Source of the DNA: Micromonospora citrea
GTDB taxonomy: Bacteria > Actinomycetota > Actinomycetes > Mycobacteriales > Micromonosporaceae
Direction: 5' to 3'
Length of the DNA: 64,000 bases
Assembly (NCBI RefSeq): GCF_900090315.1
Contig: NZ_FMHZ01000002.1
Span: forward strand, 3,814,501-3,878,500
Of the stretch, positions 9,175 through 18,533 are shown piece by piece (position 1 is the stretch's first letter; every line of letters begins with the position of its first letter). Under the pieces are notes generated by a model. That model did not search any database, was not told the DNA's origin, and was given only the letters and a program-made list of their open reading frames with translations. The translations under genes were made by a program, and so were the position numbers.

Positions 9175-9657
9175 TCAGCCCTCGGGGCGGTGCAGCAGGG
9201 CGACCGCGACGCCGTGCACCGCGTCCAGCCCGGCCGGGTCGGCCAGCGCGACCTTGCCGCCGGTCACCGCGTACCACTCGTCGGCGTCCTTGTACTGCAC
9301 CGTCAGCGTCACCTGGCCGTCGGCGTAGCCGGTGCGCAGGGTCAGTTCGCCGGTGACCACGCCGACCTCGTCGGTCATCACCCCGCCGGGGCCGGGCACG
9401 ATGTCCGCCGTGCGCTCCTGCGGGGCCGTCGACGTGCCGCCGGCGTCGGCGGCCATTCCGGCTCCCGGCACCGCCGCCCGCGTGTCGGCCGCGCCGTCGG
9501 CCGTCATCCCGGCCGTGGTCGGCCCGGCCGTCGTTCCGGGCGTGGTCGGCTCCGCCGGCGCGCCGCCGGTGGCGGCCGCCGCGTCCGCCCCGGCGGCGTC
9601 CGGCGTCCGCTCCGGGGCGGGGCTCGCCCCGGCACCGGTCACGGCTTGCTCGCCCAT
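9175..9657 (-). CDS. hypothetical protein with disordered N-terminus
   Basis: 160 residues, not recognised. The first ~95 residues are Ala/Thr/Pro/Gly-rich and look disordered. The C-terminal ~60 residues form a plausible small beta domain (GELTLRTGYADGQVTLTVQY, then YKDADEWYAVTGGKVAL and a His/Leu-rich end). There is no signal peptide, so it is probably cytoplasmic. The ATG at 9657 lies inside the 3' end of the upstream nuclease gene (19-nt overlap), so the two are likely coupled, although one product is exported and the other is not. Its role is unknown. Confidence 0.6.
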   Translation of the reverse strand: MGEQAVTGAGASPAPERTPDAAGADAAAATGGAPAEPTTPGTTAGPTTAGMTADGAADTRAAVPGAGMAADAGGTSTAPQERTADIVPGPGGVMTDEVGVVTGELTLRTGYADGQVTLTVQYKDADEWYAVTGGKVALADPAGLDAVHGVAVALLHRPEG

Positions 9658-10298
9658 GTGCAGCCCTCCAACATGTCGGTCAGGGCGGCCTTCTCGGCGT
9701 TGGTCACCGTGAGCCGCCAGTGGTGCTTGACCGTCACCCAGTTCTCGGCGTACTGGCACCAGAACGACCGGTTCGCCGGCTTCCACTGGGACGGGTCCTG
9801 ATCACCCTTTGCCCGGTTGGAGGACTTGGAAACCGCGATGAGCTGCGGCCGGTCCATGTCGTTGGCGAAGTCGCCCCGCTTGGCGTCGTCCCACTCGTCG
9901 GCGCCCGAGCGCCACGCGTTCGCCAGCGGCACCATGTGGTCGATGTCCACGTCGGACGGGTCGGTCAGGGCGCGGTCGTCGTACACGCTCTCCCACCGGC
10001 CGGCGACCACGTTGCAGCCGGAGAGGCGGATGTCCTCCCCGTCGCGCTTGAGCACGCTGTCCCGCACGTCGCAGTTCTTGCCGGTGTCCCGCCAGTGCGG
10101 GAAACGCTCCCGGCTGTAGCCCTTCATCGACCCCGCGTTGGCGACGGCGAGCTGGGCCAGCTTCTGCGCGGCGTTGCCCCCGCTGTCGCTGGGCGGGGCG
10201 TCGGGCTCGTCGACGGGGACGCAGCCGGCCGCGCCGAGCGCCAGCGCCGCGGCCAGCGCGGCCGTCACCGCGACACGCGGTCCTGATCTGGTACGCAC
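9639..10298 (-). CDS. secreted HNH endonuclease family lipoprotein (DUF1524/GmrSD C-terminal type)
   Basis: Predicted extracellular nuclease of 219 residues. An N-terminal lipoprotein-like signal (LAAALALGAAGC) is followed by a C-terminal HNH domain: DVDIDHMVPLANAWRSGA, then FANDMDRPQLIAVSKSSN, RAKGDQDPSQWKPANRSFWC and WVTVKHHWRLTV. This is the pattern of the secreted DUF1524 proteins widespread in actinobacteria. GTG 10298 is chosen because GGAGAGG lies 8 nt upstream; a GTG three codons earlier is too close. The substrate is presumably environmental or donor DNA. The divergent neighbour is the MFS exporter. Confidence 0.85.
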   Translation of the reverse strand: MRTRSGPRVAVTAALAAALALGAAGCVPVDEPDAPPSDSGGNAAQKLAQLAVANAGSMKGYSRERFPHWRDTGKNCDVRDSVLKRDGEDIRLSGCNVVAGRWESVYDDRALTDPSDVDIDHMVPLANAWRSGADEWDDAKRGDFANDMDRPQLIAVSKSSNRAKGDQDPSQWKPANRSFWCQYAENWVTVKHHWRLTVTNAEKAALTDMLEGCTWASKP

Positions 10299-10406
10299 AG
10301 TCGACACCTCTCCAGCTTGGGGGCTCCCGGCGATCCCGCACAGTACCCGGGCATGGTTTCGGCGTTTCGTGGCGTTGCTCATATGGTGCGAGGCAGATTG
10401 GATGCC

Positions 10407-11897
10407 ATGACCCGATCCGCGCCGGCACTCCGCCTGGGCACCGTCCACGGCCGGGGCACCCTCCTCGCGGCCGTCCTCGCCTCCGGCATGGTCTTCCTGG
10501 ACAGCACCGTCGTCAACGTGGCGCTGCCCCGGCTCGGCGCGGAACTCGACGCCACCGTGGCCGGTCTCCAGTGGACGGTGAACGGCTACCTGCTGATGCT
10601 GGCCGCCTTCGTGCTGCTCGGAGGCGCCCTCGGCGACCGCTTCGGACGGCGGCGGGTCTTCCTGCTCGGCGTGGTCTGGTTCACCGTCGCCTCGCTGCTC
10701 TGCGGCCTGGCCCAGAGCACGGAGTGGCTGATCGCGGCCCGCTTCCTCCAGGGCGCCGGCGGCGCGCTGCTGACGCCGGGCTCGCTGTCGGTGCTCCAGG
10801 CCAGCTTCCACCCCGACGACCGGGGGCGGGCGATCGGCGTGTGGTCGGGGCTCTCCGGGGTCTCCACCGCGGTCGGCCCGTTCGTCGGCGGCTGGCTGAT
10901 CGACGCGCTCTCCTGGCGGTGGATCTTCTTCCTCAACCTGCCGCTCGCCGTGCTGGTGGTGCTGGCCGCGCTGCGCTGGGTGCCGGAGAGCCGGGACGAG
11001 GCCGAGTCCCGCACCCGGGGGCCGGGGCGTCGCCGCCGGTTCGACGTGGCCGGCGCGCTGCTCGGCGCGCTCGCCCTGGCCGGCGTCACGTACGCCCTGA
11101 TCGACGCGCCGGCGCGCGGCTTCGACTCGGCGCCGGTGCTGGTCGCGGCCCTGGTCGGGGTGGCCGGCGCGGTGGCCTTCGTGCTCGTCGAGCGGCGCCG
11201 CGGCGACGCCGCGATGCTGCCCACCGGGCTGTTCGGCAGCCGGCTCTTCTCCGTGCTGAACGTCTTCACCGTGCTGGTCTACGCGGCGCTCGGCGGGTTC
11301 ACCTTCTTCCTCGCCGTCTACCTGCAGAACGTGGTCGGCTGGTCGGCGCTGCTCACCGGGCTCGCGATGTTGCCGACGACAGTGCTGCTGCTGGTCGGCT
11401 CGGCGCGGGCCGGCGCGTTGTCGGCGCGCATCGGCCCCCGGCTGCCGCTGACCGTCGGGCCGGTGGTCGCCGCCGCCGGGCTGGTGCTGCTGCGCGGCAT
11501 CGACCCCGACGCGTCGTACTGGCGGGACGTGCTGCCCGGGGTGGGGCTCTTCGGGGCCGGCCTGACGCTGGTGGTGGCGCCGCTGACCGCATCCGTGCTG
11601 GCGGCGGTCGACGACCGGTACGCCGGCGTGGCGAGCGGCTTCAACAACGCCGCGTCGCGGGCCGGCGGCCTGCTCGCGGTGGCCGCGCTGCCGCTGCTGG
11701 TGGGGCTCTCCGGCACCGGCTACGCGCAGCCGGGCGAGCTGACCGGCGCGTACCGGGGCGCGATGCTCTGGTGCGCCGGCCTGCTGCTGGCCGGCGCGGC
11801 GCTGGCCGCCCTGCTGATCCACCGCCCGGCGCGGACGGCGCCCGGCGGCCAGCCCTGCCCCTCCCTGCCCGCCTCGACCCCGCCCGACCGGCGGTGA
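10407..11897 (+). CDS. MFS transporter, DHA2 (EmrB/QacA) drug-exporter type
   Basis: Proton-driven efflux protein of the 14-helix family, 496 residues. Diagnostic features are MVFLDSTVVNVALPRLGAEL in helix 1 (the DHA2 DxTVVNVALP motif), motif A GGALGDRFGRRRVFL, motif C-like GLSGVSTAVGPFVGGWL and RWIFFLNLPLAVL. ATG 10407 fits the family N-terminus; an ATG at 10383 is an alternative. It is divergent from the nuclease gene. No specific regulator is adjacent, so the substrate is unknown. Confidence 0.9.
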   Translation: MTRSAPALRLGTVHGRGTLLAAVLASGMVFLDSTVVNVALPRLGAELDATVAGLQWTVNGYLLMLAAFVLLGGALGDRFGRRRVFLLGVVWFTVASLLCGLAQSTEWLIAARFLQGAGGALLTPGSLSVLQASFHPDDRGRAIGVWSGLSGVSTAVGPFVGGWLIDALSWRWIFFLNLPLAVLVVLAALRWVPESRDEAESRTRGPGRRRRFDVAGALLGALALAGVTYALIDAPARGFDSAPVLVAALVGVAGAVAFVLVERRRGDAAMLPTGLFGSRLFSVLNVFTVLVYAALGGFTFFLAVYLQNVVGWSALLTGLAMLPTTVLLLVGSARAGALSARIGPRLPLTVGPVVAAAGLVLLRGIDPDASYWRDVLPGVGLFGAGLTLVVAPLTASVLAAVDDRYAGVASGFNNAASRAGGLLAVAALPLLVGLSGTGYAQPGELTGAYRGAMLWCAGLLLAGAALAALLIHRPARTAPGGQPCPSLPASTPPDRR

Positions 11898-11922
11898 CCG
11901 GTGGCGCTGTTAGCGTCGGACC

Positions 11923-12135
11923 ATGGGTGATCAGGAGAGCGGGACGCCGGCCCGGCTGCGGTACCGGCTGCTGACCGGGCCGGACGACGCCGACTTCTGC
12001 CGGCGGGTCAGCGACCTGCTGGCCGACGGCTACCGGTTGCACGGCTCGCCGGCGGCCACCTTCGACGGGCAGCGGGTGATCGTGGCGCAGGCGCTCGTCC
12101 TCGACGACGGCAACCCCGTCGTCGAGCCGGTCTGA
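11923..12135 (+). CDS. DUF1737 domain protein
   Basis: A 70-residue protein consisting almost only of the DUF1737 domain: RYRLLTGPDDADFCRRVSDL, then LADGYRLHGSPAATFDG and VIVAQALVL. The family is small, cytoplasmic and of unknown function. There is no ribosome site. A TAGCGT hexamer at 11911-11916 ends 6 nt before the ATG, so the mRNA is probably leaderless. The gene is convergent with leuA, separated by a strong hairpin. Confidence 0.85.
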   Translation: MGDQESGTPARLRYRLLTGPDDADFCRRVSDLLADGYRLHGSPAATFDGQRVIVAQALVLDDGNPVVEPV

Positions 12136-12136
12136 G

Positions 12137-12176
12137 CGGGTGGTCGGGCCCCGGCGTGCGGGGGCCCGACCACCCG
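12137..12176. terminator. bidirectional terminator between DUF1737 gene and leuA
   Basis: A perfect 16-bp stem, CGGGTGGTCGGGCCCC (12137-12152) with its complement at 12161-12176 and an 8-nt loop, fills the 45-bp gap between the two convergent stops. Confidence 0.85.
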
Positions 12177-12180
12177 TCGC

Positions 12181-13962
<1,782 letters not shown>

Positions 13963-14055
13963 TCAGCAATCGGAAGGTGTCGGCGAGGTGCCGGGCGACG
14001 GTGCCCGTGCGGTGCCGATGGGAGGTTCGGATGTGCTGGACGGCGCGGTTCGACT

Positions 14056-14091
14056 CCGCGACGAGGTGCCGGCCTTCAGGCCTCGTCGCGG
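14056..14091 (-). promoter_or_regulatory. leuA leader hairpin (putative attenuator)
   Basis: A perfect 11-bp stem, CCGCGACGAGG (14056-14066) pairing with CCTCGTCGCGG (14081-14091), with a 14-nt loop. The promoter-side arm overlaps the last codons of the leader ORF, and the leader stop lies in the loop, so ribosome position would decide whether the hairpin can form. Alternative pairing GGCC-TTCA-GGCC exists inside. About 125 nt separate it from leuA. Confidence 0.7.
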
Positions 14092-14120
14092 CGACCAAGG
14101 AGGAGGTACGCCCGCCACAT
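14076..14120 (-). CDS. leuA leader peptide
   Basis: Fourteen codons starting at ATG 14120 encode MWRAYLLLGRRDEA. Three successive Leu codons (CTC CTC CTT) occur, including CTT, a codon rare in this GC-rich genome. Leu clusters in a short ORF upstream of leuA are the hallmark of attenuation control. Ribosome stalling at the Leu codons would leave the downstream hairpin region free to refold. A TAGGGT hexamer (14130-14135) ends 9 nt before the ATG and no Shine-Dalgarno is evident, so the leader may be translated from a nearly leaderless transcript. Translation itself is inferred. Confidence 0.7.
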   Translation of the reverse strand: MWRAYLLLGRRDEA

Positions 14121-14232
14121 GACGACGTAACCCTACGTGGCGGGACGAGGGCTGGGAAGGCAGGTCCGGATTATGGGACCGGAGTCACGGCGCCCGATGG
14201 TTCGCCCTGGTCGGCCGCCCGCGCCGGAAGTT

Positions 14233-14760
14233 TCAGGCGAGCAGGAGCTCGGCCAGGGGGCGTCGGCGGCGCAGGCCGGTCTCCGACGCGAGCAGGTCGG
14301 CGGGGAGGCTGAGTGGGTCGCCGAGCTGCCCGACGGCGACGACCACGTGCGGGCGTACGCCGGCCGGCAGGTCGAGGTCCGCGACCAGGCCGGCCCGGTC
14401 GAGGTCGACCAGTTGGCGCACGTGCAGGCCGAGCGCCGTGGCCTGCACCGTGAGGTGGGCGACCGCCTGCCCCAGGTCGTAGAGGTGCCCGGCGTTCCCC
14501 GTGAGGTGCGCGCCCAGCAGCAGCGCCGAGGCGCGCTGGGCCCACCTCTGGTCCGGTTTCCGCAGGTTCACCAGGATCCGCTTGAACGTCTCGTCGTCGC
14601 GGCGCCCGAGCGCGAACCGCCACGGCTGGGCGTTGCCGGCCGAGGGCGCCCAGCGGGCCGCCTCGAGCAGGGCGGCGACCTCGTCGGCGGTCGACTCGGC
14701 GTCGGGATCGAACGCGCGGGGACTCCAGCGGAACGCGAGCAGCGGGGTGAGGTCGGCCAT
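14233..14760 (-). CDS. nitroreductase family protein
   Basis: FMN-dependent oxidoreductase of the small (175-residue) nitroreductase class. LLAFRWSPRAFDPDAEST is the N-terminal FMN-phosphate (R-S-x-R) region, followed by AARWAPSAGNAQPWRF (substrate/FMN contact), QAVAHLTVQATALGLHVRQL (dimer helix) and a shortened C-terminus. Physiological substrate unknown. It lies 84 nt downstream of a lipoprotein gene on the same strand and could be co-transcribed, though GACACT 6 nt before the ATG might be a separate -10. Confidence 0.88.
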   Translation of the reverse strand: MADLTPLLAFRWSPRAFDPDAESTADEVAALLEAARWAPSAGNAQPWRFALGRRDDETFKRILVNLRKPDQRWAQRASALLLGAHLTGNAGHLYDLGQAVAHLTVQATALGLHVRQLVDLDRAGLVADLDLPAGVRPHVVVAVGQLGDPLSLPADLLASETGLRRRRPLAELLLA

Positions 14761-14844
14761 GCGTCGAGTGTCCCGTAAGGGTGTTTTAGGGATTAGGGGC
14801 GGGATGTCCGAATGTGGCGAATCGCACCCGTAACGTCCTGGCGG

Positions 14845-15768
14845 TCACGGCGTTGCCGCGCTCGCGCTGTCGGCCGGCTCGGGCGCGGCCGTGCCGAGCG
14901 GTTCCCGATCCACCACCGGACCGGCGAGCTGCACGGTCGCCGGGGCCGGCGCGGGCGTCCCGGCGAGGATCAGCGTGCCGGCGGCGGTCCGCACGGCGGT
15001 GGGCGTGCCATCGCGGTCGTAGCAGTAGATGCCCACGTCCAGCGGGGCGTTGATTGAGGCCGAGGTCGTCTCGACCGAGTAGCAGGTGCCGGACGCGCCG
15101 GGCGGGGGCTGCGCCGGCGACACGGCGAGCGGGGCCCGGCGGTCGGTCAGCACGTCCAGCCAGTCGGTGAAGGGATGCTGGACCCGGGGGTCGAGCCGAC
15201 GGGGCACGGCGTCGTCGGGGTCGCCGAGGCGTACGCAGCTCGGCGGCTCGGGTCGGGCGGCCGACGGCAGGGCGCACTGGTAGAGCCCGTCGGTGGTCGC
15301 GGCGAACGAGACGTCCGCCGTGCCGCCGAGCGCGCCGCCCGGGATGTCGACCCGCCAGGTGCCGTCGTTCGCGCTGGTCACCACGACCGTACGGTCGGGG
15401 GCGTCGGGGGCGCGCAGCGTGTAGTTGGCGACCAGGCGCCGGTCCTGCGCGGCCGCGGCGAGCGCGGCCAGCTCGTCGCGTGCCGCGTCCATGCCCGCCG
15501 CGGCGGGTGTCGGCGTGGGGGGCGGCGGCGCGGCCGGCCGGTCGGCGGTGCAGGCGACGAGGAGCGCCGGCAGGGCGAGCGCGAGCGGGCCGGCGAGGCG
15601 GTGGGTGGGCCGCGCGGGCGTGCCTGCATCCCCGCCGGGGGTGGGCCGCGCGGACGTGCGGGCGGCATCCCCGCCGGGGGTGGGCCGGGCGGGCGTGCCG
15701 GCGTCTCCGCCGGGGGTGGGCCGACGATCCCGGCCGCGGGGGCCGGCCGGACTCAGGTGGGCGTGCAC
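14845..15768 (-). CDS. hypothetical lipoprotein with repeat-containing N-terminal extension
   Basis: 307 residues from GTG 15768. The product has a hydrophobic segment with a lipobox-like end (LALALPALLVAC) at about residues 56-71, a Pro-rich linker, and a C-terminal ~220-residue exported domain with three Cys (YQCALPSAARPEPPSC, GTCYSVETTSAS). It is not recognised. The odd part is the first ~55 residues, built from RPTPGGDAGTPA-type repeats, placed before the signal sequence. No start codon is found between the repeats and the signal, so the repeat array may have displaced the original N-terminus. Export may therefore be impaired or use an unusually long n-region. Confidence 0.6.
   Translation of the reverse strand: MHAHLSPAGPRGRDRRPTPGGDAGTPARPTPGGDAARTSARPTPGGDAGTPARPTHRLAGPLALALPALLVACTADRPAAPPPPTPTPAAAGMDAARDELAALAAAAQDRRLVANYTLRAPDAPDRTVVVTSANDGTWRVDIPGGALGGTADVSFAATTDGLYQCALPSAARPEPPSCVRLGDPDDAVPRRLDPRVQHPFTDWLDVLTDRRAPLAVSPAQPPPGASGTCYSVETTSASINAPLDVGIYCYDRDGTPTAVRTAAGTLILAGTPAPAPATVQLAGPVVDREPLGTAAPEPADSASAATP
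15605..15722 (-). repeat. 36-39-bp tandem repeats at the 5' end of the lipoprotein gene
   Basis: Units begin at 15605, 15641, 15680 and 15716 on the plus strand, each starting GTGGGCC and containing TCCCCGCCGGGG or TCTCCGCCGGGG. All spacings are multiples of three, so the minus-strand frame is kept. Confidence 0.85.
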
Positions 15769-15991
15769 GGGGCCATTCTGCGGGCCGGGGAGGGCGCGCG
15801 GGGTCCACTGCCGCTTCGCCCGTCCGGCGTGTCGCGCGCCGCGTCGCCGCCGCCGGCCGGGCCGGATCGTGGGATCACCTGACCCGGTCGAGCCGGCCGA
15901 CCGATACCCTGGACGGGTCTGACACGCGCCGCCGGCCCCGACCGGCGGCGTCGGCACGCTCAGGGTCGTCGCTGGGAGGGAGTGCACCGTC

Positions 15992-17257
15992 GTGGCACTC
16001 GTGGTGCAGAAGTACGGCGGGTCCTCCGTCGCCAACGCCGAACGGATCAAGCGTGTGGCCGAGCGGATCGTCGCCGCGCGCAAGGCCGGCGACGACGTCG
16101 TGGTGGTGGTCTCCGCGATGGGGGACACCACCGACGAGCTGCTCGACCTGGCCAACCAGGTCAGCCCGCTGCCGCCGGGCCGCGAGCTGGACATGCTCCT
16201 CACGGCCGGGGAGCGGATCTCCATGGCGCTGCTCGCCATGGCCATCCACAACCTGGGCTACGAGGCCCGCTCGTTCACCGGCTCGCAGGCCGGCGTGATC
16301 ACCACGTCGGTGCACGGCCGGGCGCGGATCATCGACGTCACGCCGGGCCGGCTCAAGGGCGCGCTCGACGAGGGCGCGGTGGTCATCGTCGCCGGGTTCC
16401 AGGGCGTCTCGCAGGACACCAAGGACGTCACGACGCTGGGCCGGGGTGGCTCGGACACCACGGCCGTGGCGCTCGCCGCCGCGCTGCAGGCGGACGTCTG
16501 CGAGATCTACACCGACGTGGACGGCATCTTCAGCGCCGACCCGCGCATCGTGCCGAACGCCCGGCACATCAGGCAGATCACCTACGAGGAGATGCTGGAA
16601 CTGGCCGCCTGCGGCGCCAAGGTCCTGCACCTGCGCAGCGTGGAGTACGCCCGCCGGGCGGGCTTGCCGATCCACGTCCGTTCGTCATACTCGACCAACA
16701 CCGGCACGATGGTCACCGGATCGATGGAGGACCTTCCTGTGGAGCAAGCACTGATCACCGGGGTCGCCCACGACCGCAGCGAGGCCAAGATCACGATCGT
16801 GGGGGTGCCCGACGAGCCGGGCGCCGCCGCGCGGATCTTCGACACCGTGGCCGGTGCCGAGATCAACATCGACATGATCGTGCAGAACGTCTCCACCGAG
16901 GGCACGGGGCGCACGGACATCTCCTTCACCCTGCCCAAGACCGACGGTCCGACGGCCATGGCCGCGCTCAGCAAGATCCAGGAAGCGGTCAAGTTCAAGG
17001 GCCTGCTCTACGACGACCACGTCGGCAAGGTGTCGCTGATCGGGGCCGGCATGCGGTCCCACCCCGGTGTCGCGGCCGGCTTCTTCGCCGCCCTCGGCGC
17101 GGCCGGGGTGAACATCGAGATGATCTCCACCTCGGAGATCCGGGTCTCCGTGGTCTGCCGCGACACCGACCTGGACGCCGCCGTCCGTGCCATCCACGAG
17201 GCCTTCGACCTCGGCGGCGAGACCGAGGCCGTCGTCTACGCGGGGACGGGACGGTAG
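15992..17257 (+). CDS. lysC: aspartate kinase (alpha form)
   Basis: Phosphorylates aspartate, the entry to lysine, threonine, methionine and diaminopimelate synthesis. The 421 residues match the length of the actinobacterial enzyme. Visible motifs are [14 protein letters not shown] (kinase N-terminus), [20 protein letters not shown] (ATP/aspartate site), and two C-terminal ACT domains ([40 protein letters not shown]) that bind feedback effectors. GTG 15992 follows a strong GGGAGGGAG. An internal ribosome site gives a separate beta subunit. asd follows 5 nt after the stop. A 9-bp GC hairpin (15927-15950) lies in the leader. Confidence 0.96.
   Translation: MALVVQKYGGSSVANAERIKRVAERIVAARKAGDDVVVVVSAMGDTTDELLDLANQVSPLPPGRELDMLLTAGERISMALLAMAIHNLGYEARSFTGSQAGVITTSVHGRARIIDVTPGRLKGALDEGAVVIVAGFQGVSQDTKDVTTLGRGGSDTTAVALAAALQADVCEIYTDVDGIFSADPRIVPNARHIRQITYEEMLELAACGAKVLHLRSVEYARRAGLPIHVRSSYSTNTGTMVTGSMEDLPVEQALITGVAHDRSEAKITIVGVPDEPGAAARIFDTVAGAEINIDMIVQNVSTEGTGRTDISFTLPKTDGPTAMAALSKIQEAVKFKGLLYDDHVGKVSLIGAGMRSHPGVAAGFFAALGAAGVNIEMISTSEIRVSVVCRDTDLDAAVRAIHEAFDLGGETEAVVYAGTGR
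16739..17257 (+). CDS. lysC: aspartate kinase beta subunit from internal in-frame start
   Basis: Inside the lysC frame, GTG 16739 is preceded by GGAGG (16726-16730) with 8-nt spacing. Initiation there gives 172 residues covering both ACT domains. In Corynebacterium and Bacillus the aspartokinase beta subunit arises the same way, and the corynebacterial beta subunit is also about 172 residues. The role would be effector binding in an alpha2beta2 enzyme. The start is seen in sequence; its use is inferred from the family. Confidence 0.65.
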   Translation: MEQALITGVAHDRSEAKITIVGVPDEPGAAARIFDTVAGAEINIDMIVQNVSTEGTGRTDISFTLPKTDGPTAMAALSKIQEAVKFKGLLYDDHVGKVSLIGAGMRSHPGVAAGFFAALGAAGVNIEMISTSEIRVSVVCRDTDLDAAVRAIHEAFDLGGETEAVVYAGTGR

Positions 17258-17262
17258 CGCCC

Positions 17263-18324
17263 ATGTCGCCGCTGCCCACCCTGGCCGTGGTCGGAGCGAC
17301 CGGTGCCGTCGGCACCGTGATGTGCGAGCTGCTCACCGGGCGCAAGAACGTCTGGGGAGAGATCCGGCTGCTCGCCTCCGAACGCTCGGTCGGGCGGCGG
17401 GTGCGCTGCCGTGGCGAGGAGCTCACCGTCCGGGCGCTGACCCCGGAGGCGTTCGACGGCGTCGACGTGGCGATGTTCGACGTGCCGGACGAGGTCTCGA
17501 CGCAGTGGGCCCCGGTCGCGGTGAGCCGGGGCGCGGTCGCGGTGGACAACTCCGGCGCCTTCCGGATGGACCGCGACGTCCCGCTGGTGGTGCCGGAGAT
17601 CAACCCCGAGCAGGTCCGCAACCGGCCGAAGGGGATCATCGCCAACGCCAACTGCACCACCCTCGCGATGATCGTCGCGGTAGCCCCGCTGCACCGCGAG
17701 TACGGGCTGCGCGAGCTGGTGCTCGCCTCCTACCAGGCGGTCTCCGGCGCCGGCCAGGCCGGGGTGGACACCCTGCACACCCAGCTCACCAAGATCGCCG
17801 GCGACCGGGCGCTCGGGTCGCGTCCCGGCGACGTCCGCCAGGCGGTGGGCGACGAACTGGGCCCGTTCCCGGCTCCGCTGGCGCTCAACGTGGTGCCCTG
17901 GGCCGGCTCGCTGGCCGAGGCGGGCTGGTCGTCCGAGGAGATGAAGCTGCGCAACGAGTCGCGCAAGATCCTCGGGCTGCCCGACCTCAAGGTCTCCGCC
18001 ACCTGCGTACGGGTGCCGGTGGTGACCGGCCACTCCGTCGCGGTGCACGCGGTCTTCGCCACCGAGGTGGACGCCGAGGGCGCCCGCGAGGTGCTGCGCA
18101 ACGCCCCCGGGGTGATCCTGGTCGACGACCCGGCCGACGGCGAGTTCCCGATGCCGATCGACGCGGTCGGCACCGACCCGTCCTGGGTGGGCCGGATCCG
18201 TCGCGCCGTCGACGATCCGCGTGCCCTGGACTTCTTCGTCACCGGCGACAACCTCCGCAAGGGCGCCGCCCTCAACACCGCCCAGATCGCCGAACTCCTG
18301 GCCAGGGAACTCACCCCCCGCTGA
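17263..18324 (+). CDS. asd: aspartate-semialdehyde dehydrogenase
   Basis: NADPH-dependent reduction of aspartyl phosphate, the second step of the aspartate pathway. The 353-residue product has the N-terminal Rossmann motif VVGATGAVGTVMCELL, the catalytic cysteine in NANCTTLAMIVAVAPLH, SYQAVSGAGQAG, and the histidine segment VPVVTGHSVAVHAVFATEV. It begins 5 nt after lysC, forming the standard lysC-asd operon. The 209 bp after its stop contain a long palindrome and a GGGGCT microsatellite. Confidence 0.96.
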   Translation: MSPLPTLAVVGATGAVGTVMCELLTGRKNVWGEIRLLASERSVGRRVRCRGEELTVRALTPEAFDGVDVAMFDVPDEVSTQWAPVAVSRGAVAVDNSGAFRMDRDVPLVVPEINPEQVRNRPKGIIANANCTTLAMIVAVAPLHREYGLRELVLASYQAVSGAGQAGVDTLHTQLTKIAGDRALGSRPGDVRQAVGDELGPFPAPLALNVVPWAGSLAEAGWSSEEMKLRNESRKILGLPDLKVSATCVRVPVVTGHSVAVHAVFATEVDAEGAREVLRNAPGVILVDDPADGEFPMPIDAVGTDPSWVGRIRRAVDDPRALDFFVTGDNLRKGAALNTAQIAELLARELTPR

Positions 18325-18365
18325 CCCCCTTCCCCCCTCCCCCGTCCCACGCCCCCGTCGTCGCG

Positions 18366-18442
18366 GCGATCTTGCACTTTCTGCCCCGGCAAAGGCAAAG
18401 GGTGCAAATAACCCATAGCGCGGGCACAAAGTGCAAGATCGC
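18366..18442. repeat. long dispersed palindrome, GATCTTGCA type (copy 1)
   Basis: Perfect 15-bp arms GCGATCTTGCACTTT (18366-18380) and AAAGTGCAAGATCGC (18428-18442) enclose a 47-nt, partly self-complementary centre. A second element with the same GCGATCTTGCA core and unrelated loop lies at 37456-37535, so this is a dispersed family. It could also end asd transcription. Confidence 0.85.
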
Positions 18443-18530
18443 TGGGGCTGGGGCTGGGGCTGGGGCTGGGGCTGGGGCTGGGGCTGGGGCTGGGGCTGGG
18501 GCTGGGGCCGGGCTGGGGCTGGGGCTGGGG
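18441..18530 (+). repeat. GGGGCT hexanucleotide microsatellite
   Basis: Fourteen GGGG tracts and one GGG tract, each separated by CT (or CC once), run to within 4 bp of the stop codon of the convergent cyclase gene. The plus strand has strong G-quadruplex potential. Confidence 0.95.
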
Positions 18531-18533
18531 TGG

